Assembly: GCA_032158295.1 (NCBI GenBank)
Contig: CM063258.1
Location: 10,930,583 to 10,994,582, forward strand
Length of the DNA stretch: 64,000 nt
Direction: 5' to 3'
Source of the DNA: Pycnopodia helianthoides
Taxonomy: Eukaryota; Echinodermata; Asteroidea; Forcipulatida; Asteriidae
Shown here: positions 12,701 to 23,818 of the stretch, piece by piece
Layout of the letters: every line of letters begins with the position of its first letter
Position numbering within the stretch: the stretch's first letter is position 1
The notes under the pieces: model-generated
What the model saw: only the letters and a program-made list of their open reading frames with translations
Told to the model about the DNA's origin: nothing
The model's database searches: none
Made by a program: the position numbers and the translations under genes

Positions 12701-13363
12701 TGCAATTGTGTAATCGGTTTTTCACTATTTTCTCGTGACCCAGATGGCCGATCGATCTCAAACTTCTACAGGTTTGTCGGTTTATGTATATGGTGGATTA
12801 CATAAAGTGCTTACACTGCCAGCAACTGTTTTGTTAGCAAAAACCAACTCTGTAATGTGCCTTTAAATTTCCAAAGACTAGTATCCGCATCTGCACTTTA
12901 TGTGACCCAACATACACATAAAATAACAAACCTGTGAAATGTTAAGCTCAATCGGTGTTCAGAGTCATGAGAAAACAGTGAAAAGCCCAGTTATTGTTTA
13001 CATGTTTCAAACACGGATTTCGGACACGGCGATAAGGACTAATTGTTTTACCCATTTCCTAGAAACTAAAGCATTTCAAGCAAAACTACTTCAATGGAAG
13101 TGACTTCCACCATGACCATCTTTATACCATGTTGTACACACCCTTTAAGTCATACAGTTTTTAGATGATATTCATGATGGTTTTTGATGATTGTTTTTGT
13201 TTCCAAATTAGGAAAATTTACGGTCACAATTCTCCCACCGATAATGACAGATGGAAAGACAAGCGAAGATGTGGCAGAACTGACAGAACAGATACGCAAA
13301 CAAATGTTGAATGTGTACAATGAAAGCTCAATGCAAAGACTGGAGAGCAATGGCGTCAACTAG
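3794..13363 (+). CDS. AGPAT1: 1-acyl-sn-glycerol-3-phosphate acyltransferase (AGPAT1/2 type), 6 exons
   Basis: Exons 3794-3978, 5642-5775, 8918-9099, 10677-10772, 12062-12134 and 13212-13363 join in frame with GT/AG boundaries to give 273 residues, the usual AGPAT1/2 length (about 280). This enzyme adds an acyl chain to lysophosphatidic acid to make phosphatidic acid at the ER membrane. Two hydrophobic segments lie at about 5-22 and 34-52. All four acyltransferase motifs are present: NHQSSLD at 98-104 (catalytic His99 and Asp104), [15 protein letters not shown] from about 112, FPEGTR at 173-178 with NH after it, and VPICP at 200-204. The ATG at 3794 is the first in-frame ATG after the upstream stop; an upstream extension could begin only at a non-ATG codon. 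NHQSSLD and FPEGTRNH favour AGPAT1 over AGPAT2, but an invertebrate gene may predate that split. Confidence 0.93.
3979..5641 (+). other. AGPAT1 intron 1
   Basis: No coding sequence seen. It holds a diverged repeat with the phrase CAGGCCAGTAAACTC near 4680-4770, related to text near 43700-43790 on the same strand, and a strong inverted repeat at 5154-5224. Confidence 0.7.
5154..5224. repeat. Inverted repeat with short loop
   Basis: The left arm GGTTGGTGGCTGGCC followed by ATGTTAATGGACC pairs with GGTCCATTAACAGCGGCC and AGCCACCAACC on the right, leaving a loop of about 13 bases. The arms differ by a few bases only. It is probably the core of a foldback element in AGPAT1 intron 1. Confidence 0.7.
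5846..6428. mobile_element. GGGCCC inverted-repeat element carrying a nested insertion
   Basis: The left end (5846, GGGCCCAATTTCATAGAGCT) and right end (AGCAGCTCTATGAAATTGGG, to 6428) belong to the GGGCCC family. They are separated by a 386-bp foreign element at 6018-6403 inserted in the family's internal TTAA. The intact arrangement TGCTTAAGCAGCTC can be seen in the copy at 34571-34725. Confidence 0.75.
6018..6403. mobile_element. TTAA-flanked inverted-repeat element, family T copy 1
   Basis: The ends are AGGAACATTACAGAATTGGT and ACCAATTCTGTAATGCTCCT. TTAA lies on both sides (6014-6017 and 6404-6407), where the host element has a single TTAA. A TTAA target duplication is the known signature of piggyBac-type transposition. 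There is no coding capacity, so this would be a non-autonomous element. Copies 2 and 3 are at 11002-11386 and 12477-12862. Confidence 0.78.
6429..8917 (+). other. Rest of AGPAT1 intron 2
   Basis: No exon is visible. Two stretches have repeat-like text: 7120-7330 (runs of ACTGGTCC and CCAGCGGACCAC) and 7855-8230 (GGGCTAGTAAA, GGGCTACTAAA). G-rich DNA occurs at 8647-8672 after a short GTTT repeat at 8624-8645. The rest is unremarkable AT-rich sequence. Confidence 0.6.
9100..10306 (+). other. AGPAT1 intron 3, left part
   Basis: No exon seen. Near 10075-10165 is a fragment of the tRNA-core repeat family (TTGATATTTGAAAT, GTTGTATTGTAAATTTGGG, CCATGGCTACAC) without its tRNA-like part. The remainder is AT-rich, with poly-A runs near 9930. 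Confidence 0.55.
10307..10646. mobile_element. TTAA-flanked inverted-repeat element, related family
   Basis: It begins AGGGAAGATACACGATTGGT after TTAA and ends AGGTGTACTTTCCCT before TTAA (10647-10650). Its size and ends resemble families T and U, but the interior differs. It ends 30 bases before the acceptor of AGPAT1 exon 4 at 10677, so it supplies part of the acceptor-side intron. Confidence 0.6.
10833..10995 (+). repeat. Diverged fragment of a tRNA-headed SINE
   Basis: The phrases GTGGCTGAGCG, GGACTCAAGCT, AGAGTGTGGGTT and TTGCTTTGTCCTTCG match the SINE-like copies at 52945-53350 and 62626-63055 with many changes. It starts 60 bases after the donor of AGPAT1 exon 4. Confidence 0.55.
11002..11386. 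mobile_element. TTAA-flanked inverted-repeat element, family T copy 2
   Basis: The ends AGGTACATTACAGAATTGGT and CCAATTCTGTAATGTTCCT are flanked by TTAA at 10998-11001 and 11387-11390. The interior matches the copy at 6018-6403 in reverse orientation (GATGATGATAGTAGAAAAC on the plus strand here). It lies in AGPAT1 intron 4. Confidence 0.78.
11396..11660 (+). repeat. Tandem duplication, unit about 130 bp
   Basis: Two copies of a unit starting AGGAGGTTTGCCCCAT and containing AAAACTGCCTGTTATCTGG and TTTCCTCATGCTAGTTA lie head to tail, differing at a handful of positions. The duplication looks recent. It is intronic and non-coding. Confidence 0.85.
12477..12862. mobile_element. TTAA-flanked inverted-repeat element, family T copy 3
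   Basis: The ends AAGAACATTACAGAATTGGT and ACCAACTCTGTAATGTGCCT are flanked by TTAA (12473-12476 and 12863-12866). It has the same orientation as copy 2. A further, more diverged element appears to follow directly (about 12867-13143), ending before TTAA at 13144. Confidence 0.75.
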
Positions 13364-14444
13364 GCCAGGAACATTCCCTGAAGAGATTAGGTTTGTTACT
13401 GCAGTTCCCATGTGTAGGTACCAGCCTATTTCATGGAGATTCCTTAATGCAAAGTCAGGCTTCCTGTGGACATTACATTAGTTTCTCAGACTTTGAGGCT
13501 TAGGTACCAGTTGCCATCTAACCCTAAGACTTGTCCTCTTAGTCAGGCCCCTCAAGGCATTGCATATGAAATAAGATTTAATGTCTTGGACACTAGATCA
13601 TAGGGCCCTTTGAACACAATGCTGGAGCTAAGGCTAGAGAAGTTCTACTCTTCAAAGTTGTGGTTCGGACAAAGCCAAAGTTTTTAGTCCTTGCTATGTC
13701 AGCCATGTTAAGAATAGCTGATCAAGCCCAAGGAGGAGCTGGAACTGGAGTCATACAGGAAAGCAATGAGACTTTGTAGTCTTGTTCCCTGTAGATTTGC
13801 ATTGTGGACTGCAAGCACCAGTCTATTTTGATGGGGAGGAGGTTAGCGGGTTTTGTGCATACTTCATCATTGAACTCTACAACCATGGCCATAGACCTAA
13901 GCCAGACATGCTCAATGCAAACATGGCTAAAACTGACATCCAGCCTATGTTGCCCGGTACCCTGTTTATGCAGTGGAGCCTTGTGTCATTGGAACCATCC
14001 TTACCGAGTCACTCAAACTCTACCAGCCACCCACTGGCTGGCCCTATGCTTTAATAGATTGTTTCAGACTGGAATATTTTGTTGTGTGATTTTCTATATA
14101 AACAAAGTCAAAATGTTTTGATAAAACATTTTGACAGGAACGTATTAACTTTACAGAATATCATAAATTTCATAACCGCCTCTCGGTTGTCAATTCTTTC
14201 AACATTTCTTTTATCAGTAATTTACGCATGACAATCACCTGGTGATCACATCAAGCTAACTTTTTGCCGCATCCACGCAGAAGATTTTTGGACTCGTAAA
14301 TCTTCAAATATTGTTTTTATTTTTGTAAACTGGAGACTGTAAGCAAAATGGTTACAGCCTCCGTTAAAAAAACCTGTGTGACTGGATGTATTGGATTTGG
14401 GGTTTCAGGAATTTACCAAACAGAGTTGTAGTTTTACTAATAAA
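13364..14444 (+). other. Probable 3' UTR of AGPAT1
   Basis: No coding feature is supported. The first AATAAA on the plus strand after the stop is at 14439-14444, which would give a 3' UTR of about 1.1 kb. The open frames here (around 13782-14121) show no recognisable domain. Confidence 0.4.
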
Positions 14445-14514
14445 AGTATGAGTGTGGTTATCCGACAGCGTTTTTGATGAGTCCAAATCAAGCGCAGTGC
14501 TTCTGTCTGTGACT

Positions 14515-14738
14515 ACAAGTATGATTATGAATAACTTTTATGAGTACATAATTTTGAATGTGAGTACAACAATGGTGAACTTAAGTACAAGTCCAAGAAC
14601 TACAACTTTGCTACCTAGTATGTGAGTACAAAGTATGATTGTGAGTACATTTTATGAGTACATTTTATAAGTTTGATTACAAGTGCAACAATAACGAACT
14701 TGAGTACAAACCTAAGAACTACAACTTTGCTACCCAGT
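14515..14738 (+). repeat. Degenerate tandem duplication
   Basis: Two copies share ATGAGTACAT, GAACTT(A/G)AGTACAA and AAGAACTACAACTTTGCTAC, with a repeated GAGTACA motif throughout. It is non-coding and intergenic. Confidence 0.6.
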
Positions 14739-14939
14739 AGAGAAAGTGTGCCGCTACTTTTTAAGTTGACAATACAAGTGTGCCAATATTGACTTGTTGA
14801 AATCAAAACATAACAACATAGAAACAGTTATTACCAACACCTGGTTGGATTATTAAATGGTTTTATTTTGTTTTATTCAATGCTTGGTGGCAGCAGACTT
14901 ACCAGGTAATTTTTTGTTTACAAAATTCACACATTTTTG

Positions 14940-15300
14940 AGAACTATTTGGGGTTAAACAAAGAAAAGTTGACTAGAGCGGGATTTGAACCAACAACCTT
15001 CAAGATAACGTGCTGGCGCTCTACCAACTGAGCTATCTAGTCCTATGTTGGCGGTCTTCCTTTTTTTGTCAAAATCTTTGTTTGGGGGTGCCAGTCAGGA
15101 GCCATACAATCGTTACCTGCCGTGTAGCCATGGATCACACCCACTTAGTTTACGATACAACCTGGGAAGCGGCAGCCAGGGGATCACCTTGAGGGGATGC
15201 AAATTTTTCATTTTCAAATATCAAGTGTAAACCACAAGGGAAACTGATTGGGTAAACTTGAAATAATTTGGGGATTTGAACCAGCGACCCTCTGGATTTT
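14940..15300 (-). repeat. tRNA-core repeat, copy 1 (core 14971-15043)
   Basis: On the minus strand the core starts GGACTAGATAGCTCAGTTGG and ends GGTTCAAATCCCGCTCTAGT, with pol III A-box and B-box-like text and pairing ends (GACTAGA with TCTAGTC). The anticodon arm does not fold properly, so this is not called a functional tRNA. Conserved sequence lies upstream (GGTTGTATCGTAAAC, ACCGCCAACATAGGA) and downstream (TTTCTTTGTT), shared with copies near 30210-30500, 38175-38440, 49370-49660, 57920-58090 and 61565-61740. Confidence 0.7.
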
Positions 15301-17936
15301 TTAAAACAGTGGGTTTACCTGGTTAGTCCGCTGACAGCTAGCGTCACCAAAAGTCACCAGTTAATTTTTCAGTGGAAAACACAGTTGACAATTAAGAGGG
15401 ATGTGGTATTGATTAGCAATTATTAACACAGTAGATTTAAGCCTCGACTGTAAACTACACCACTTTTTGTGATGGAAGATTGGATCATGTAGGAGCTATT
15501 AATTCTGGACAAAAATGAGTACACGTATATGTATTCCAGTGGCATTCACTGGTTACATACATGTAGATCTAAGATTTCTTGAAAACTGAGAGGTTGGAAT
15601 GGATGTAGTTTTGCTATTCAATTGAGTTTTGTTTGATGAACAATTGTGTGGAGGGACTAACTTAGCGGTTTGTTTCTGCAAGTCTGAGTGGATTATGGTT
15701 TATATGCACTGATAAAATGTACAGCTGTTAAAACATGTGCCTGCATATTGCTGTAAACCAAAGTAACATTAAACTTATATTTTAAGGAATAAGTTGCATT
15801 TTTTTTTTCTAAACAAAATATATCGTTGTTTATAACTGTTTTTGAGTATACTTTGGAAATCATGTTTTGTAAAAATCTGATTAAAATGGTTTCATTTTGA
15901 GAAAACAGAATTAGCTGTTGCAAACTGCTTACCAACCAAAAGGACCTATGGTATAAATGCAAAAAACAGTTTGGCCTGATGTTTTGACCCTAGTAGAGTC
16001 TTTCTTGAAGGCTAATTGACAACACAACACACTTTTTGCATTTGTGAAAAACTTGATCTTTTTCGCTTTAGCCATGCATTAAATAAAAAAAATGTAGTTT
16101 GAACATTCAATAAATTAGTTTATTCAGCAACAATAATGTTTCATTCATCCTTCAAATAATTGTAAAAGGTCACAATGGCTCCATCATGGAGGACATTTTT
16201 GAGAGATTGCAAATTTTCAGAAGAAATCCATGGTGGAGGTGGGGAAGCGGTTTTCATTATTTTCAATACTTTTTATATTAAAAATCCTGAAATGTTAAGA
16301 GTTGTGGTGTGTGGTGTTGCCAAGATGGACACTGCTTCTGCTTCCCTTTAAAATTGTAAAGTAGAAAACCTGAGCATGATAAAAACAGTACTAGTGTAGA
16401 TATTACTTTGTAATGATAAGTATATTGTAACAACTAAATACTCTATTTTGTAGCCAGCTCCACAGATATTAGGTTGTAGCAAAGCTTATTTAGTAAGGCC
16501 GTGTCTGAGTTAGTGGCTACAGCTATGGCTAGATTTCCGCGTCATCATGCGTTGAAGTAAGGGACGTCCTTAGTAACACCCTCAGCAACAGTCATAGCCG
16601 TAGCTGTAGCCGCCAATTCGGATACGACCTAAGCATGTATGCCGTCTAGTTTCCAGTGTGAATTACAAATTACTAACACCGTCAATGAAGGAGCGCCAGA
16701 CTAACTAATGCCTGCCTACCCGGATGCCCATGAATTTGGTGAGGTATGGCTTTTCTACAGCTCTGGGTAGATCTTGCTTCTGCCCCCAAATCTAGACCCA
16801 AGGCATGTCAAATCAAACAATAAATGCAGCTGATGTTTGATGGGTTTGGGGGTAAGGTTTTTACTTTGCATCGTCAGCGCCATTTGTCTTTAACTGAGTT
16901 ATAATTAAAGCAAGTACTTTTCCTTTGCCTTCTATGTATCTGTAGAGATATGGTTAATAATTTGATGCGTTATTTAAAACTGGATTGCATGCTGGCTTAG
17001 GTTGTTTATCGTACCATATTGCATGCACAGTGTCACATCCTGATGGGAGGTGCTGTGAGGTAAGCAGGGCCTGAAAGGCCTAGTGCCCAGTCTGAAGGCC
17101 AGAGCCCTATTGTCGTGGATCTGTTTACCATAGAATTCTGCGCATACGGGCGCCTTCACTGCATGTGATTCTGTGGGTTGTAAGCGCAGAATGCCGTGTT
17201 GAGCAGTGCCATGAAACTGGGACGTGTTATTTCTCTTTTCTAATAGTGGTTGGGGGGCGGGGGTGGGGTGTAGGTCTGCCCTAGGTCTGCCCTAATGTAA
17301 ACATTAAAGGGTGTATGGTGTTCTACCTTGTCCATAATGTTGTCTAAAATTTTGTCATTCATAGTTTTTAAAAGAATCACCAGAAAAAAACACCTGTTGC
17401 TATCCCCCTCATTTTCCAATATTTATTGAATTTAAAATAATGCTCTCTAGGAATGTTCACAAAAATGGGCCTTGCTCGTGATGTGATGTCGCCGGTGGAA
17501 CAAGGAACGTAACCAAAACGTCTGAACCCATTGCTACCATTCAACAACCATGCACTGTTGTGGTAGCACAGGCGATTCTTAACATTTTTTGTTCCAATAG
17601 CGACTTCATAAGTTCACGTGTAATACTTCATAAGCAAGGCTTGTTTTTGTGGGCGTTCCAAGAGAGCATTATTTTACAATAAATAAATTGGAAAATAAAA
17701 GTTATAAACTACGTGGTTGCAACAGGTTTATTTACAGTGAGTTTATTATTTATGAATAACAAACTTTGACAAGCCATAATGGTCAAGGCAGTATGGCGCA
17801 CATGAACCAAAATGCTCTCATTCCCCTAAAAAAAATAACTCCTGGATGTGTCTCTGTGCATGCTCAGATTGCTGGCAAAGTATATTTATGATATCATAAT
17901 GTATTTGTCATTGAATGATGGATGCACATGTATTAA
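15301..17936. other. Intergenic DNA without a supported gene
   Basis: No exon chain is visible on either strand. It contains a dispersed repeat at 15898-16015 shared with 60100-60225 and, in reverse, 29285-29400. A G-rich stretch at 17249-17271 has G runs that could form a quadruplex. A fragment beginning TTAAAGGGTGTATGG near 17307 resembles the end of a TTAA-flanked element. Confidence 0.55.
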
Positions 17937-18315
17937 AGGCACTGGACACTATTGGTAATTACTCAAAATAATTGTTAGCATAAAAACTTACTTGGTAACG
18001 AGCAATGGAGAGCTGTTGATAGTATAAATCATTGTGAGAAACGGCTCCCTCTGAAGTAACGTAGTTTTTGAGAAAGAAGTCATTTCTCAGTAAAATATTT
18101 GAATTGATTTTGAGACCTCACGCGTGAGGTCTCGAAATCAAGCATCTGAAAGCACACAACTTCGTGTGACAAGGGTGTTTTTTCTTATATTATTATCTCG
18201 CAACTTCGACGACCAATTGAGCTCAAATTTTCACAGGTTTGTTATTTTGTGCATATGTTGAGATACACCAAGTGAGAAGACTGGTCTTTGACAATTACCA
18301 AAGGTGTCCAGTGTC
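17937..18315. mobile_element. TTAA-flanked inverted-repeat element, family U copy 1
   Basis: The ends AGGCACTGGACACTATTGGT and CCAAAGGTGTCCAGTGTCT are flanked by TTAA at 17933-17936 and 18316-18319. A perfect 22-bp palindrome, GAGACCTCACG joined to its reverse complement, sits near the middle at 18112-18133. Related copies are at 25572-25922 (left end missing) and 50193-50561 (reverse). Non-coding. Confidence 0.78.
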
Positions 18316-21300
18316 TTTAATAATAATATTAATAATAATAACAACATTTGTAAAGCGCCTTTTCCTAGGGTTGGAAAGCGCTCAGAGAATGACCAAGAAA
18401 ACACAACAATGGGAATGGTATTGAGAACCAAGTGGAAATCCACTGCCAGGCCCAGCCGCAGAGCACCATAGACAAGAGAAGAGAGTCTAGCTAACACTGG
18501 GCTCTCTATGACATGTACGTGCAGGCCAAGCCGGGCAAAGAATTACAGATGAAACAAGTATGCAGAAATCAAAAATTATTTCAATAACAAAATGCCACAT
18601 TTTATTTCTAAAGAGCTTCCTGTTGCCAGTAATCAGTATTGGGGAAGCGTGTCAAGAACTTTGTAAATTGTCTTTTCATTGTTTATTTTTTTTTCTTCAT
18701 GCTTTTTGTTTTTATGTTTCATTTCTATTTGAATATTTTTTTTATTTGTACTGTTAGACATTGAATCCCGAGACTGAAATGTAGATTTGTATAATGTTGT
18801 TTGAGGCAATTATTGCAACTTGCTGTGGCTAATTTTTATGGCTCTGCTTAGTGTAAGTGAGAAATCTTTCAGGGTGGCAGAAAAAAACCTGTTTTTTTAC
18901 TCTTCAAAAATTCCACATTCCCTCTTGAGATGTAGCCAATTAGCATGTAAAAAGGAACTTATCCTGGGTTGATCCTTTGATTAAAAACAAATTCCATCAA
19001 TGACCTCCCCACAGCCTTGGGGCTAATAGCCAAACTTGGCTGTAATCAATCATGTCTTCGCCAGACGGCTTGAGGGTTGGAATTTGTTTATTGAGTCTAA
19101 ATGCTCTTATCTGATGTTTCAGAACATTTGGAAGGATTGTCCACCCAAAACTAATTAACATGCTAATTATAAAGCTACTGCTGAAAACAGTACATTAGTG
19201 TAAGCGCGTGAAATTTTTCTGATGGTTTCACGCAGGGTTTTAATGTAAGCATATTTCACAGATTAGCAACAAATGTATGATTGTGGCCTAAGCATTCCTT
19301 GCTTACACAGCTAGAGCAGAAATTTGATGCTAACCAGTTCAGTAGGGAATGATGCATGCAAGCTCAGAATTCCGTGCAACAAAGCCATGACATTCTGCCG
19401 AAATGTTAAGCATGGTACACAGCACTACAGTTTTTAGTCTGAGTGATTCAAAAGTCCTTGCACAAGACAGTTAGAAAGCAAATGTTTAATGATGATTGTT
19501 TTTTTTTCCTGGTTTAAATGCAATTTACATTCTCTTTAAAGTTCTGTACTTACATGTACATATCCTTAAGATGCTAGTAGTTAGAACTGACTAAACTGAC
19601 AAAGACATTATTTTCACCTTTTTGTATATTTTGTAACCCTTCCTCACTGAATTTAACACATTTCTTAACTTGCCAACAATGGTGTGCTTGGGTTTTTGCT
19701 CTTATTCTTTTGAAATTTCAATAAAATTTCACATATTTTTCTGTATTGCTTTTGACGTGTCAATAAATTGCATTTTTGTGACAATAAGTTAACATTCCAG
19801 ATAAATTAATCAACATTAATTAATGAATGTGCAGCCAACAAGTGCCATTAGTAAATTTATGTGTATGAATCTTAATCATTTAGCAGCCATGTTGGTAATG
19901 TTCCACATATTCAATGCCATTAACGTATACTGAGTTTGAATTGTCAAAAAGGTGCCAGACTAATTTCGTTACATCAATCTGAATGGAACATAGAGAATAG
20001 CTGCATTGTGATCGTTGTCTACAGCCCTGTCAACTATATACTCAAAGTATTTTTTACAATACACTTTGGAGTACATATAGGCTGTGATCATAAACGATGT
20101 TACACATGTGTGATGATTGTACAATTAACTTGATTCTTATAATGTGTAGGTATATTTACAGTCATTTATTCACCCAGTTAAGTAAACAATTTTTATGACC
20201 ACATGATAAATGCACCAATTTGAGATACAGATGTGAACAGTATCCTCTATTCTTGATAAATGCATTGTGTTTAAAATACAGCTTTACCAGTCTGTTATGG
20301 TTTCTTTTTCAATTTGTGTTTACCAAACCTGGTATGTTTTGTGCATGATGTATGATCACACGGGATGAGTTTGTACTGGGTTGAAATGTCCACTTTTTTT
20401 ACTTTGAAAAGATGAAACAAGACACTATCTTGCTGATTTCAGCAATTGTAGAAGGTTGGCTATGATATTGTCGAACTCATTTCCCTTATGCAAAATAATA
20501 GCGCAAAGTAAGAAGGCTTAAATACTGAAATATTTAGTATGCTGTAGATTCTCAGAGGATATTGAACTCCTAAATTGTCGCTTTCGTCACACAGCAAGGT
20601 TTGTGTTGGCTCTAGACACATGAAGTTAACTTTGACCTTGTGTCATAACAAATGGCTAGACACGGCCTGGGTTCGTGGACACATAATGGCATTGTACGTG
20701 CATCTGGTACAACTTAAACAAAACAGAATGATGAACCTCTGTTAACATGTAAAATTGTTTTAATTCATTTGACTTCAGCCAATCACAAGACAACCCCGAG
20801 TACAAAGTGCTGCTGATTGGTCCGCTTCATCGGCGGGCCCTGTTAAACTGTTCTTTCAATTGTTTGCTGGTGCTTGGGATACATAAACTTGAAATATTCG
20901 AACAGAAGCATTGAATATTAAAGACAATTTATTTATAAGTAACTTGCCTGAAAAATATTGAGTTCTATCATGTTTGGTTAAATTGTTTATGTTCGTTATT
21001 TACCCGACAAAAACTTAAGCTTTAGAAAGAGTGTCGTGCTGCGTGTACGTAGAATTTGTAAAATTTGAGTTCACAAAATTACTGTCAAGTTTGAATAAAC
21101 CCATTTCCCAAATCCTCCAAAATTCATCCCTGACTTTGCAATATATTTTGATGGAGAGGGAATTGCACAGACAAACCCACCTTAATGCAGGGCACTTCCA
21201 CCAGAGTTCATAGGTCCAGTAGATGAGTTTTATGCTGCAGGGTTTTGATTGATACTCACATATGGCCTTAGCTGGGAATCGAACCAGGGACACATTGGTG

Positions 21301-21820
21301 AGAGACGAGCCCTTTACGCACTTGCCACCCAATATATATTTTTTTTTGAGAATATCATCACGAAGAAACCATGATTAAACCAAGTAAAGGCAACAAACAT
21401 TCTCAGAAAATGTTCAAAGATTTCTTTTTCTCATTGGAGAGATTTTGTTCACCGTGATTCAGTCAAACCTTGGCCGATAATCCGCCATGGCATGCTGGAG
21501 CCAATGGTTGCAGCCTAACCCTGATTTGTCCTACAAAGGATGAACGTCTGGAGTTGGGATTACGTAATAATCCCCGGAAAAAGGGAGTGTTCTGAGCACG
21601 AAATCCAGTACCCTCGTCCCTCTTTGCACAGAGCAAAGTATAACACGGTGAGTGCATGATGGAATGTCCAGGCATGCTCCCCTGGGCATCCATGGACCTT
21701 TAAAAAAAAAAACGGGTTTATCAGACTTCCGCTTGTGTGTAAACGGTTAGCTTGTGTACACGTTTTACCGGCAGTAACTGGATAAAGAAAGAACAAATCA
21801 CTGCAAATTGCCTACTTTGC
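18316..21820. other. Intergenic DNA without a supported gene
   Basis: No gene is supported. A SINE-end-like segment follows at 18320-18500 (AATAATAATA, TTTGTAAAGCGCC, GGAAAGCGCTCAGAG). The stretch 18845-19010 shares text with 56890-57070 (TTGATTCTTTGA-like, ATGACC(T/G)CCCC). A tRNA-like fragment on the minus strand (GGTTCGATTCCCAGC) lies near 21270-21330. The rest is AT-rich sequence with short open frames only. Confidence 0.5.
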
Positions 21821-23753
21821 TTTATTGATCAACATCTATACATAAACATATCATGACAATATGAATATTATGAAGGCTGATGAAGATAAACAATGCAAGA
21901 AAAACTACATCGGTAAAGTTGATTCCGTGTGCAGTATTAAAGAAGAATCGATGCTGAACAATCATTAAAAAGGACACCACCTTGCTTAAACAAAAACAAA
22001 ACATTTTAAAAACCTTTCTCAAGACAAACCCTTAAGAAGTTACAGACGTTGATTAATGTAGAGACCATGGGTTGTAATTAAGCTAGCACAAATACTGCGT
22101 TATTAAATATTTTATCAGCGCACTTTGCAAACACCCTTATCTGATTATCGTATCACTTGTCATTCAAAAGAGTTTTTTTAAATTGTATTTGTTAATCCTA
22201 CTGTAATGGAAGTTCTTTTAAACTAAGTTATAAATCCAATCAAAAGGGCGTACTAACTCCCTCACAAGCTTCCTACCCAAGTGATACTTAAAAAAAATTT
22301 AATATAACTTTTTGTCCGTTGCAATATCATTAACAGTTAAGTTGACACAGGGCGATGTTATGGCATAGCCACTTAAGATCACAGTCCATCCCTTTATCAT
22401 CACAATACGGGATGAGCTTAGAACAACGAACATTAAAATTTGTCAACATTTATACTTTTAATTTCAACAATATTGGCACACCCTTTACGGCCCAATTGCA
22501 TGGCACACCTTACCTGCCATTAATGCTTACTGCCCACAGAATAACGCACCTCACAGCACAGAATTCTATAGTATTCCATGGTATGTTTACGAAACGTGAC
22601 CATAGTCTTCATCAACTTTGTGTTTTTTACGTATAATACAACACCACACTTCCTGGTACAGTAGCAGCTTGCCTAAAACTCAGCAGGAGGAAAGAGGACT
22701 GCTCAACGAGAGAATGGAATACCACAATGAACAGTCATGTTTAGTTATAGTAGAGCGACATTGTGGGCTTCCCCCATGTGTTTTCTAGTATCCCTTTTCT
22801 TTAATCTTTCCTGTTAAAAACATTGTGGGGTTAACCCCACAATGTCCAAAAAAAAAAAAACTCAAGTACAGTTCCTACCTAAAAAATTACCCCCAATGTC
22901 GCATCTTGTATGCCCACTCAATCTCATGCAATATTTACCCATGTAATGCCTTAGTACACGGACAATATTTCACACATTTTAAAAGTATTTTTTAATTTGA
23001 TCATGACATTTTAAATATTTTGAGGCCAGTGAGCTTTTTGCAAAACGACTGCGCTTATTTTGGCTTACGTTGAACACTTAATTCACGTCATTTACTGTGA
23101 ATCGTAGTTACACAAATAATACTGAACAAGCCCGAGTACAAGACTTTAACTAAGAAAACTCCTAAAATAATCTGAAAGGTTTACCTTGGAGTAATGTGTC
23201 AACATTTTCCAAGTATTTGGTGCCATTATGAAACTTTCCAGACGTGTAATCAAGTTGAAACCAAACTCTCTTTTAACACCCCTTACTTTAATTAATATTT
23301 TAAAATCTGCATATATTGTCAGTACTAACTTTAGGGAAATCGTCATGCTTTGTTATTGTGCATCAGACACACAATAATCCAACTCAAGGTCAGACAGGTA
23401 TAGTTTAACACTTCTGATTTTGCTTATATTGTTAAAATTACTTCAAGCTTTCTTAGTAATACTGCGTCATTCTTACTGTGTAAGTGTTCATGTTGGGATC
23501 CAAGTTGGGATTTCACAAATAACAGTAAACCCAAGGTTCCCCCCAAAATGTTGTAAAAACATGCAAGACTAGCAATGTCTAATAACTTGAGACATTGCAG
23601 TTTGGATTATAGAATCACTTTAAACTAACGCTACAAATAAACAAGGACAATCAGGTGCTTTCTTAGTCTCATTATGTTGATGACTTTGTTTTAAACGTTT
23701 GGCCTGAACGAGGACATAAGTTCTGTTGCTAGTCTCTAGGAGCCGCAGCTACG
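21821..23753 (-). other. Probable 3' UTR and downstream region of UBR4
   Basis: It follows the UBR4 stop codon on the minus strand. The first AATAAA after the stop is at 21826-21821; ATTAAA variants occur earlier, near 22995 and 22313. No coding exon is seen. The true polyadenylation site cannot be decided from sequence. Confidence 0.35.
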
Positions 23754-23818
23754 TTAAGGAAGAGAGGCGATGACATCTGCCAAGAATTGATCTGGATTCT
23801 GAATGTCATTATGCAGCT
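23754..23818 (-). CDS. UBR4: UBR4 last coding exon
   Basis: The acceptor TTTTTCAG precedes a short exon that completes a Glu codon and encodes [20 protein letters not shown] followed by TAA at 23756-23754. It aligns with the vertebrate UBR4 C-terminus (acidic, ending Ser-Val-Pro). It is separated from the previous exon (25432-25498) by a 1.6-kb intron filled with repeats. Confidence 0.9.

Noticed and set aside
13782..14121. Overlapping open frames after the AGPAT1 stop
   Set aside because: No recognisable domain and no splice support; this is probably 3' UTR.
14971..15043. Possible functional tRNA gene
   Set aside because: A and B box text is good, but the anticodon arm does not pair and the same core recurs in at least five dispersed copies.
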